Shown one piece after another: positions 13,765 through 19,193 of a DNA stretch of 26,701 nucleotides. This stretch comes from a virus. The notes under the pieces are model-generated. The model was not told where the DNA came from and ran no database searches. It was given only the letters and a program-made list of their open reading frames with translations. Position 1 is the first letter of the stretch. Every line of letters begins with the position of its first letter. Location: the IMG/VR virus record IMGVR_UViG_3300037087_000770, positions 1 to 26,701 of that record. One strand, written 5' to 3'. The translations under genes were made by a program, and so were the position numbers.

Positions 13765-13798
13765 AAAAGGCCGCCGGGGTTCAGGCCCCGAACGGCCT
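13765..13798 (-). terminator. Hairpin C: leader attenuator before nuclease gene
   Basis: AGGCCG (13768-13773) pairs with CGGCCT (13793-13798), with inner CGGGG (13775-13779)/CCCCG (13786-13790). On the minus strand it is followed by CUUUUCC. It lies between a promoter-like pair (13832-13859) and the nuclease start at 13742. Sequence and layout match hairpins A and B. Confidence 0.6.
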
Positions 13799-13831
13799 CA
13801 CGTGCGCGGCCAGCCTCGACCGCTCACTGAT

Positions 13832-13859
13832 ATTCTAATGTCACGTGCATCCAATTCAA
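13832..13859 (-). promoter_or_regulatory. Sigma70-like promoter, leftward
   Basis: Reading leftwards, TTGAAT (13859-13854) is spaced 16 bases from TAGAAT (13837-13832). This is a good match to -35/-10 consensus in an otherwise GC-rich stretch. Transcription would start near 13825 and meet hairpin C before the nuclease gene. The gene to the right ends at 13887, so this 88-bp gap is otherwise unexplained. Confidence 0.5.
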
Positions 13860-13886
13860 GGGCTTTTATATGCCCCGCCGCCTCGC

Positions 13887-14186
13887 CTATTCCTCGCGGC
13901 GGCGGCGCTGTCGCTCGCGAAGGACTTCATTGCCCCAGGCCAGCAGGCCCCAGAAGACGGCCATTCCCAGGCCCTTCATCAGGGCAGGCGGATCGGCCCC
14001 CGCCAGGCCGCTCAGCGCATAGATGGCTCCCAGGGCCGCCAGGCCGATGCAGATATAGGAGACGACGCCGATGCCCGCCCTGTCGTTCAGGCGGCCTTCC
14101 GTCGCCTTGGTGATGGGGGCGATGGGTGCAGGCCCCCGGTCCATCTCGGCCTGGGTTGCCTTGAGTCTGTCGCTTCGCGTGCCCAC
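13887..14186 (-). CDS. Small two-TM membrane protein
   Basis: The GTG start at 14186 has GGGGAGG six bases upstream, so the longer frame to 14468, which overlaps the repressor, is rejected. The 99-residue product has a charged N-terminus (VGTRSDRLKATQAEMDRGPAPIAP). Two hydrophobic segments follow (about 44-66, GIGVVSYICIGLAALGAIYALSG; and about 71-88, PALMKGLGMAVFWGLLAWG). The tail is strongly basic (LRERQRRRREE). The shape fits a holin or a lysogeny-expressed membrane protein such as a superinfection-exclusion factor. Its position just downstream of the repressor favours the latter, but this is only inference. Confidence 0.65.
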   Translation of the reverse strand: MGTRSDRLKATQAEMDRGPAPIAPITKATEGRLNDRAGIGVVSYICIGLAALGAIYALSGLAGADPPALMKGLGMAVFWGLLAWGNEVLRERQRRRREE

Positions 14187-14219
14187 GTTCGTCCTCCCCG
14201 AAAGTGCCCACGATCCTGT

Positions 14220-14240
14220 CGCGAGGGCCGCGCCCTCGCG
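14220..14240 (-). terminator. GC-rich hairpin after repressor gene
   Basis: CGCGAGGGC-N3-GCCCTCGCG is a perfect 9-bp stem with a 3-nt loop between the repressor stop (14296) and the next minus-strand start (14186). No U-run follows on the minus strand, so it may be a pause, a processing site or a weak terminator rather than a classic intrinsic terminator. Confidence 0.4.
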
Positions 14241-14295
14241 CACCCCAAACCTACCGAAAGCCCCGCCGTTTCGCAAGTGCCTGTTCGCGCCGGTC

Positions 14296-14655
14296 CTATT
14301 CGGGCGGTCTCGCCACACCGGTCCGATGCCGGATGATGACCTCCACGTCGCCGATGCGGGTGCGGGACACTTCGTGCCAGGTCTCGCCAGATATGGCAGA
14401 ATGTCCATCCCTGCCATTCGCTTCGCGCAGCCCCTCGCCCGTCGCCAGCCACGATTCCGAGATGCCACAAATATCCGCTAGTCGCTTGAGGAGTAATCGG
14501 CTCGGCGGCGTCCGGCCGCTGAGCAGATTTGACAATTGCGTCCGTGAAATTCCGATTTTTTCAGCGAACTCCCCCTTGGACCCGACGACAAGCGACTCTA
14601 ACCGCTTGCCGAAGGCCGACTTATGCGCGATGTCTTCCGGTGAAGGTTTTTTCAC
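14296..14655 (-). CDS. cI/Cro-type HTH repressor
   Basis: This 119-residue protein has an XRE helix-turn-helix at about 15-73: FGKRLESLVV, then GEFAEKIGISRTQLSNLLSGRTPPSRLLLKRLADICGISESWLATGEG. The recognition helix is near SRTQLSNLL (37-45). After the HTH only about 45 residues remain (ISGETWHEVSRTRIGDVEVIIRHRTG), with no S24 self-cleavage domain. Induction may therefore not use RecA-stimulated autoproteolysis. It faces away from the early genes across a dyad operator at 14681-14718, so it is the likely lysogeny regulator of this phage. Confidence 0.8.
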   Translation of the reverse strand: MKKPSPEDIAHKSAFGKRLESLVVGSKGEFAEKIGISRTQLSNLLSGRTPPSRLLLKRLADICGISESWLATGEGLREANGRDGHSAISGETWHEVSRTRIGDVEVIIRHRTGVARPPE

Positions 14656-14673
14656 GGCTGGCCCGCTTTTCTC

Positions 14674-14702
14674 TTGCGTTATTTCACCGACGTGACGATA
14701 CT
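14674..14702 (+). promoter_or_regulatory. Early rightward promoter
   Basis: TTGCGT (14674-14679) and GATACT (14697-14702) are 17 bases apart, a good sigma70-type match reading towards the early genes. The -10 hexamer lies exactly in the centre of the operator dyad, so bound repressor would block polymerase. Confidence 0.6.
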
Positions 14703-14718
14703 GTCACGCAGGTGAAAT
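14681..14718. promoter_or_regulatory. 38-bp dyad operator between repressor and early genes
   Basis: The arms are ATTTCACC-N3-GTGAC and GTCAC-N3-GGTGAAAT, separated by the 6 bases GATACT. The symmetry is perfect over 13 positions per arm. The double-block arms suggest binding by a repressor tetramer or by two adjacent dimers. It lies 25 bases from the repressor start codon and covers the rightward -10. Confidence 0.75.
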
Positions 14719-15026
14719 GCATCAGGCGGGCGAGCCGATGACCCAAGCACGACAGACCGGCGGCGGATGGTCGCTTTTGCGATCCCTGCACGCCGACGCC
14801 CAGAAGCCCCTGGCCGACCGTCTCGGTTCGGCTCGCCCAGTCCTACCTGAGAACGGACCCGGCCAGGGGCGCGCACTTTCCACGGACGGAGGCCAACGGC
14901 CTGCGTCTCGTGTTTTTACGCGGGGATCGGACCTTGCATCCTCCCGGTCCCGGCTCGCCCAAGGTCATAAGTATAGCCCACAAAACCCGTCCTTGCAAAC
15001 GCCTTCTGGTTCGGCAGGAGGTCTCA
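14719..15026 (+). other. Early-transcript leader without convincing gene
   Basis: Frames are open on both strands, but none has a good start with a ribosome site and a protein-like composition. The longest plus frame (from 14717) is Arg/Ser/Pro-rich and overlaps the next gene. A short hairpin, AGGCC-N3-GGCCT near 14887-14900, is followed after 8 bases by TTTTT and could be an early transcript terminator of the kind that phages anti-terminate. A Cro-like gene was looked for and not found. Confidence 0.35.
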
Positions 15027-15275
15027 ATGTCCCCTTCAAAGTCGCCACTCCCCCCCCAGGCCGGTCCAGCCCAGCCGCCGCTCGCCGGCGCGATGGTGCC
15101 GCTCTGTCTCTCGTCGACGCAGGACGTCCTGGACCTCATCGCGGACCTGAAGACCGCCCTGCGGCGTAGCCGCCGCACGGGCGGCTCGCAGCTCGTCTAT
15201 CGCCGCGACGGCCAGGGGCGGAGCCTGCTGCTGGTCGAAATCCACCTGCCCTTCGGTGAAAGGACCGCCCCATGA
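15027..15275 (+). CDS. Small early protein, function unknown
   Basis: The protein has 82 residues from ATG 15027, chosen for AGGAGG five bases upstream. The frame extends further 5' without a site. It starts with a Pro/Ser-rich segment and then has LSSTQDVLDLIADLKTALRRSRRTGGSQLVYRRDGQGRSLLLVEIHLPFGE, an amphipathic helix followed by two strands. I do not recognise a family. It is the first gene after the early promoter and overlaps the next start by 4 bases (ATGA). Confidence 0.6.
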   Translation: MSPSKSPLPPQAGPAQPPLAGAMVPLCLSSTQDVLDLIADLKTALRRSRRTGGSQLVYRRDGQGRSLLLVEIHLPFGERTAP

Positions 15276-15622
15276 AGACATCGTTCTGGAAGCGTCTGCG
15301 CCTCTGGTGGCACATGAAGCTCCGCGGCCTGTCGAAGGAGGCCGCGGGAGACCTGGGCGACGGCATCGACCTGGGCGACGCCGACATCGAGCCGCCGCCG
15401 CTGCAATTCCGCAATCCCGCCCCGCGCCCGCCGGCACATCCGGGCTTGCCGACGCTCACCGACATCGACCGGATAGACCGCGCCGGCCGCGAGGCCGGGC
15501 ATGTTGACCCTGAAACAGAGACAAGAGCGGGCCGCACGTCGCGCCGCGAGGATCGCGGCGAAGCACGATGCCATCCGGGCAGCGGGCCGCCAAGCCAAAG
15601 GAGCGTGTCATGGAAGAAGTAA
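15272..15622 (+). CDS. Small early protein, function unknown
   Basis: This is a 116-residue frame coupled to the previous gene by an ATGA overlap. The N-terminus is basic and aromatic (MKTSFWKRLRLWWHMKLRGLSKEAAGDLGDG), followed by Pro/Asp-rich sequence to about residue 75. The last 40 residues overlap the conserved repeat module at 15501 in a different frame and look like noise (RAGRTSRREDRGEARCHPGSG). The C-terminal part may therefore be unconstrained. It overlaps the DUF2303-like start by 13 bases. Confidence 0.5.
   Translation: MKTSFWKRLRLWWHMKLRGLSKEAAGDLGDGIDLGDADIEPPPLQFRNPAPRPPAHPGLPTLTDIDRIDRAGREAGHVDPETETRAGRTSRREDRGEARCHPGSGPPSQRSVSWKK
15499..15582 (+). repeat. Direct repeat copy 2 (basic N-terminal module)
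   Basis: This is the second copy of the module at 10105-10188, again starting at an ATG (15501) with GAGG six bases upstream. The encoded peptide differs only at T/A and E/D in its first 26 residues. Here the frame is not fused to the downstream gene: it runs 70 codons to 15713, overlapping the DUF2303-like gene out of frame. Confidence 0.85.
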
Positions 15623-15713
15623 AATGGCAGAACCTGAAGGAACTCCTGCGCACGGTCGTGCCAGGGCAGGAGACGGCGGTGGATGTCACCCGCGAACTCC
15701 TGGGCGAGGGTGA
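15501..15713 (+). CDS. Possible short basic leader ORF
   Basis: This 70-codon frame begins with the repeated module MLTLKQRQERAARRAARIAAKH, a positively charged amphipathic helix. After about residue 30 the sequence becomes Gly/Arg-rich read-through within the next gene's start. The conserved part ends just before the AAAGGAG of the DUF2303-like gene, so it may be a translated leader that couples expression. Existence as a real product is uncertain. Confidence 0.3.
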   Translation: MLTLKQRQERAARRAARIAAKHDAIRAAGRQAKGACHGRSKMAEPEGTPAHGRARAGDGGGCHPRTPGRG

Positions 15714-16533
15714 GGAGGAGCACAAGCGGGTCGTCCTGGCCATCCAGCAGCGCCGGCTCAATCCCGAGCCGGCGGCGGACCCCGTGCGCGAGCCCAGCCC
15801 GCGTCGGACGCACGAATTCTACGACGTGGGCGGCTTCTGCCGCTACCTGAAGAAGTTCGGCAGCGACAACACCGTCATCCTGGCCGACCCGGCCCGGCAA
15901 CAGGTGGCGGCGATCCTGGATGAGACGGCCGAGCGCGGTTTCGAAGTACTTCTCTTCGAGCCGCTCATCCACCCGCTCTTCGCCCCCTGGGCGAACGCCC
16001 TTGCCCCCGTCAGCCGGGCGGGCGACGACGAGCCGGCCGCAGTCGGACCGGCGTCGGTGCAGCTGCCCCTGAAGGCGTTCCTCCGGTTCGTTGGTGAGAA
16101 CCGCCGGCAGATCATCGAGCCGGAAGGTCGCGACCTGGCCATGATGCTGAACCAGGTGAGGCTGAGCCGCAAGGTCGAACTCGCGCAGGGCTTCGGCGCG
16201 AAGTGCGTCAACGGCCTCATGGTCGAGACGGCCATCCAGGGCGGCGGTGCCGGACGCATGGAGCCGGTGGACCTGCCCGAGGTGCTCACCATCAAATGTC
16301 CGCTCTACGTCGCCACCAGCGAGCGCAAGATGGAGATCGACATCGCGCTCGACGGCGACGAGACCCGGGGCGTGCTCGTCACCCTCTCCTCCGGCGACCT
16401 GCCGGTCGTCCGCGTGGCGGTCTTCGAGGAGCTTCTGGAGGTGATACGCCGCGAGGCCGGCGACACGATGACCGTGGCGATGGGTTTCCCGCGCCACGCC
16501 GAGTGGAAGATTCTTCCCGCGAACAGGACCTGA
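15610..16533 (+). CDS. DUF2303 (YfdQ)-family phage protein
   Basis: The protein has 307 residues from ATG 15610, selected for AAAGGAG six bases upstream. Family-like stretches are THEFYDVGGFCRYLKKFGSDNTVILADPARQQVAAILDETAERGFE (about 68-112), LPLKAFLRFVGENRRQIIEPEGRDLAMMLNQVRLSRKVEL (about 150-190), and a late 'KCPLYVATSERKMEIDIALDGDETRGVLVTL' block. DUF2303 proteins are found in early regions of many prophages, including E. coli yfdQ, and have no settled function. It is followed by a 142-base gap with a strong hairpin. Confidence 0.7.
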   Translation: MEEVKWQNLKELLRTVVPGQETAVDVTRELLGEGEEEHKRVVLAIQQRRLNPEPAADPVREPSPRRTHEFYDVGGFCRYLKKFGSDNTVILADPARQQVAAILDETAERGFEVLLFEPLIHPLFAPWANALAPVSRAGDDEPAAVGPASVQLPLKAFLRFVGENRRQIIEPEGRDLAMMLNQVRLSRKVELAQGFGAKCVNGLMVETAIQGGGAGRMEPVDLPEVLTIKCPLYVATSERKMEIDIALDGDETRGVLVTLSSGDLPVVRVAVFEELLEVIRREAGDTMTVAMGFPRHAEWKILPANRT

Positions 16534-16580
16534 CCGAGATGACCGCGCGCGGCAGAAGCCGAATCGCGCGGCGACAAGGG

Positions 16581-16602
16581 CCGCCCCTGGCAGCCGGGGC
16601 GG
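16581..16602 (+). other. Intergenic hairpin after DUF2303-like gene
   Basis: CCGCCCC (16581-16587) and GGGGCGG (16596-16602) form a 7-bp GC stem with an 8-nt loop. The 142-base gap (16534-16675) has no gene with a start and ribosome site, although a protein-like frame (RPWQPGRYRVVGSTNQSRDV) is open and could be a gene remnant. There is no U-run, so termination is unlikely. Confidence 0.35.
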
Positions 16603-16675
16603 TACCGGGTCGTCGGGTCCACGAACCAGTCCCGCGACGTGACTGCCTTGGCGGGCGGAACAAAGGAGAAGCGAT

Positions 16676-17128
16676 ATGTCACACCCCAAGTTTTCACCGC
16701 TCGAGCTCGCCCTCATCGACGAGGGCCGGTTCGTCGCGAAGGTGGACGAGGACCTCCGCAAGGCCCAGGCCTACCTGGTCCGCTACCTGGAGGAACACCG
16801 TGGTCTCGCCAAGAAGAGCAAGGCCAAGGTGACCTTCGATGTCATCCTCACGTGCGAGGACGTCGGCCGCGACCCGGAGGTCCGGCCCGAGAACGCCACG
16901 TTCAGTGTCACCGCACGCTCGAAGATCGCCCTGCCGAGCCGGCCGGATTCCATCACGCTGGCCATGCCCGGCGAGGACGAGGACGGCACGCCGCTCCTGG
17001 AGGTCCGCCGGAGCGGCTCGACCCGCGACACGCCCCGCCAGGAGGTCCTCACGACCGAGGACGGCCGGACGGTGAACACGGAGACGGGCGAGGTTCTGGA
17101 GAAGCCGAAGACCGGAAAGGGCAAGTGA
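16676..17128 (+). CDS. Early phage protein, function unknown
   Basis: This 150-residue protein has AAAGGAG seven bases before its ATG. It starts SPLELALIDEGRFVAKVDEDLRKAQAYLVRYLEEHRG (helical). It continues with KAKVTFDVILTCEDVGRDPEVRPENATFSVTARSKIALPSRPDSITLAM, a likely beta sandwich, and ends in a charged tail (TVNTETGEVLEKPKTGKGK). I do not recognise a domain. It often appears, as here, near DUF2303-type genes in my recollection. The next gene starts 3 bases after its stop, so the two are co-translated. Confidence 0.65.
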   Translation: MSHPKFSPLELALIDEGRFVAKVDEDLRKAQAYLVRYLEEHRGLAKKSKAKVTFDVILTCEDVGRDPEVRPENATFSVTARSKIALPSRPDSITLAMPGEDEDGTPLLEVRRSGSTRDTPRQEVLTTEDGRTVNTETGEVLEKPKTGKGK

Positions 17129-17131
17129 CCC

Positions 17132-17656
17132 ATGCGGATCTACGTCGCATCCTCCTGGCGGTGCCCTCGGCTGACGGCCGTCATCGAGACGCTGCGGGCC
17201 GCGGGACATCTCTGCTACGATTTCCGGCACCCCGAGAAGATCCAGAGGGTCGGCCAGCCGCCGATGGAGCCATTCACGTGGTCCGGCATCGGGTTGGCCG
17301 AGGACGCCGGCCCGGAGGTGTTCCTGGCGGCCCTGCGGTCGCCAAGGGCCGATCGCCAATGGAAACTCGACATGACGGCCCTGGGGGCCGCGGACGCCCT
17401 GGTCCTCGTCCTGCCGTGCGGGGCGTCCGCCCACACCGAGTTTGGCCTGGCCGTCGGCATGGGCAAGAGGACGCTCGTGCTGCTCGACCCGGCGCCCAGG
17501 GCGGAGCTGGCGTACATCGAGGCCGACTTCGTCACGGCCGACCTGGGCGCCCTCATGCGGGTGCTGGGTCGGCCGGGTCACAGGCCGGACCTTGCGGAAG
17601 AGACAACGGAGCGTGAGCCGAAACCTTGCGCTCCGATCCAGGCCGCCGTCCTGTGA
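17132..17656 (+). CDS. Nucleoside 2-deoxyribosyltransferase-like protein
   Basis: This 174-residue protein opens with MRIYVASSWR and LRAAGHLCYDFRHPE, the Rossmann-like start of the nucleoside 2-deoxyribosyltransferase / DUF4406 group. Candidate active-site residues are Asp80 (WKLDMTALGAADALVLVLP), Asp88, and Glu103 in SAHTEFGLAVGMGKRT, which aligns with the nucleophilic Glu of the family. These enzymes exchange the base on deoxyribonucleosides. In a phage this could salvage nucleotides or prepare modified nucleotides. The C-terminal 30 residues are an unrelated charged tail. The start follows the previous stop by 3 bases. Confidence 0.7.
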   Translation: MRIYVASSWRCPRLTAVIETLRAAGHLCYDFRHPEKIQRVGQPPMEPFTWSGIGLAEDAGPEVFLAALRSPRADRQWKLDMTALGAADALVLVLPCGASAHTEFGLAVGMGKRTLVLLDPAPRAELAYIEADFVTADLGALMRVLGRPGHRPDLAEETTEREPKPCAPIQAAVL

Positions 17657-17677
17657 GGGCGGTGGCCGTCTTGAAAC

Positions 17678-17764
17678 GCGGCGGGCGGTCCGCCGCGAGG
17701 TCGGCAACCCTCGGAGGTAGCCGGCCGAGTCGGACAGGGCGGCCTCGGTGTCCCCCCGCCGGGG
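17678..17764 (+). other. Cluster of four GC-rich hairpins in intergenic gap
   Basis: Within the 153-base gap 17657-17809 four stems follow each other: GCGGCGG/CCGCCGC (17678-17696), CTCGG/CCGAG (17710-17729), GGACA/TGTCC (17732-17753) and CCCC/GGGG (17754-17764). No ORF with a ribosome site covers it. It may be a structured leader or small RNA for the winged-helix gene, but the high GC content makes chance stems likely, so confidence is low. Confidence 0.3.
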
Positions 17765-17809
17765 CCCCCTACCGGCGAAGAGCGAAGTCGTGTGGAGTGG
17801 TGTGCACTT

Positions 17810-18295
17810 ATGCAACGCGACCCGACAAGGCCTGAGTTGGCGGACGCCGAGAGGATCCTGCTCGGCTACCTCCATCGGCATTGTCGGGGCGTCGCCGGGG
17901 CGCGCACTTACGCGCGGCTGCGGCAGGATCTGGAGCGGGAGACGGGCCTGGTGGTTGGGGACCGCGAGATGTACGAGCTGGTGCAGTCCCTGGTCCTCGC
18001 CGGCCGGCCCGTGGGCACCATCTCCTCGAACGGCGGCGGTGCGTTCGTCATCGAGACCGCGCGTGATGCGAGACTCGCCTACCGCAACCTGTATGGCCGC
18101 GTCTGCCGGCAACTCAGGCGTTGCCGGGCCTTGAAGCGGACCATCCGCGAGACGATTTCGGGCCAGCGATACCTGGACCTGGCCGACGCCGGACGGGCCT
18201 ACGAGTCGGCCGTGGCCGAGAACCGGGGCATCAAGGATAGCGCCGGCGCCCAGGGCCTCCTCTTCGGGGGTCTTGCGCCCGGCAGTCGAACCTAA
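17810..18295 (+). CDS. Winged-helix-like early protein
   Basis: The protein has 161 residues from ATG 17810. An in-frame GTG at 17792 would add six residues (MEWCAL), and the only site, GGAG, is poorly spaced for either. The fold looks like a winged helix: helix ADAERILLGYLHRHCRG, then ARTYARLRQDLERETGLVVGDREMYELVQSLVLAGRPVGTISSNGGGAFVIET. It is followed by a long basic helix (RNLYGRVCRQLRRCRALKRTIRETISGQRYLDL). This wing-plus-helix layout is common in small phage DNA-binding proteins near replication genes. A role in replication or early regulation is inferred. Confidence 0.6.
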   Translation: MQRDPTRPELADAERILLGYLHRHCRGVAGARTYARLRQDLERETGLVVGDREMYELVQSLVLAGRPVGTISSNGGGAFVIETARDARLAYRNLYGRVCRQLRRCRALKRTIRETISGQRYLDLADAGRAYESAVAENRGIKDSAGAQGLLFGGLAPGSRT

Positions 18296-18304
18296 AGAAG
18301 ACGT

Positions 18305-18970
18305 ATGGACATCATTGTCACCACGCCCAAGAGCCAGATGGCCGCGGCCGCCCAGGAGGCGGCGGACGCCCGGTGCGCCGGCGCAGGGACCGAGTATTTC
18401 CGGTCCTTCCCGCGCGCCTACGCCCCCGGGCAGTTGCGCCCGGGCGACCGCATCTACTACGTCGAAGACGGCTTTGTTCGCGGGTTCGCGGTCGTCAGTC
18501 ACATCGAACAGTCGCAATTTCCGATGCAGTGTCAGACCACCGGCCGCGAGTGGCCCGCCGGATACTACGCCTTCATGCAGGCGGACTCCTGGCGCTGGAT
18601 ACGTCCGATTCCCATGCGGGGATTCCAGGGGTTCCGCTACGCCAACGGCGGCCTCACGAGGTCGGAGTACGACGGGACCCGCGAGTCCGACGACTCGCCG
18701 GCCCACATCGTGGTGGACGGCGTCTGGCATCCGGTCCTCGAGGAGGGCGACTGGCTCTTCCAGCGGCCCCGGTCCTGCCGCGTCTGCGGATGCACCGACA
18801 ATTACGGCTGCCCGCCGCCGGCGGGTCCATGCTGGTGGGTCGAACACGACCTGTGCAGCGTGTGCCAGGAGTGGGGTCTCGGATCACGCCGGCCGGCCGC
18901 GCCAAGCGAAGTGAAGAACGGTAGCGCCAAGAGGAGGAAGGCCGATGGCAGCGAAATGCCTGACCCGTGA
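18305..18970 (+). CDS. PUA/ASCH-like domain protein with C-terminal Cys cluster
   Basis: This 221-residue protein has two parts. Residues 1-155 look like a PUA/ASCH-type barrel (PGQLRPGDRIYYVEDGFVRGFAVVSHIEQSQ, WPAGYYAFMQADSWRWIRPIPMRGFQGFRYA). Then comes a compact Cys motif, SCRVCGCTDNYGCPPPAGPCWWVEHDLCSVC (Cys158, 161, 163, 169, 176, 184, 187). The motif recurs in many phage proteins, from memory, and probably binds zinc. PUA-like barrels often read modified bases in RNA or DNA, an interesting thought in a phage with several modification genes. The C-terminal 30 residues overlap the next gene by 26 bases. Confidence 0.6.
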   Translation: MDIIVTTPKSQMAAAAQEAADARCAGAGTEYFRSFPRAYAPGQLRPGDRIYYVEDGFVRGFAVVSHIEQSQFPMQCQTTGREWPAGYYAFMQADSWRWIRPIPMRGFQGFRYANGGLTRSEYDGTRESDDSPAHIVVDGVWHPVLEEGDWLFQRPRSCRVCGCTDNYGCPPPAGPCWWVEHDLCSVCQEWGLGSRRPAAPSEVKNGSAKRRKADGSEMPDP

Positions 18971-19166
18971 CGAAGGCCGTGCGGTGGTGCAGTTGCTTCT
19001 GACGTACTTTCGGACGAGCCGGGCCTACCACGTCCACGAGTTCGCGCGGGCGACACTCCGGCCCAAGAAGGACGCGGCAGTGCGTGCCAAGCACGCGCAG
19101 CGCATGCTCGCGCTGGGTGAAGAGATGGCCAGGTTGGCGGACAAGATCGAACAGGCGCTGGAGTAG
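18945..19166 (+). CDS. Small helical protein, function unknown
   Basis: This 73-residue protein has GGAGG seven bases before the ATG, inside the end of the upstream gene. The sequence MAAKCLTRDEGRAVVQLLLTYFRTSRAYHVHEFARATLRPKKDAAVRAKHAQRMLALGEEMARLADKIEQALE is all-helical and basic in its centre. It might be a small nucleic-acid-binding or accessory protein for the ParB-like gene, which follows 27 bases downstream. No family is recognised. Confidence 0.6.
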   Translation: MAAKCLTRDEGRAVVQLLLTYFRTSRAYHVHEFARATLRPKKDAAVRAKHAQRMLALGEEMARLADKIEQALE

Positions 19167-19193
19167 GCGGCGCACAACCCAAAGGAGACACAC

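Noticed and set aside
14717-15169. 150-codon plus ORF after the operator as a Cro-like gene
   Set aside because: It is Ser/Arg/Pro-rich with no HTH and overlaps the well-supported start at 15027.
15136-16761. 541-codon minus-strand ORF opposite the DUF2303-like gene
   Set aside because: Antisense shadow; the plus genes have ribosome sites and family signatures.
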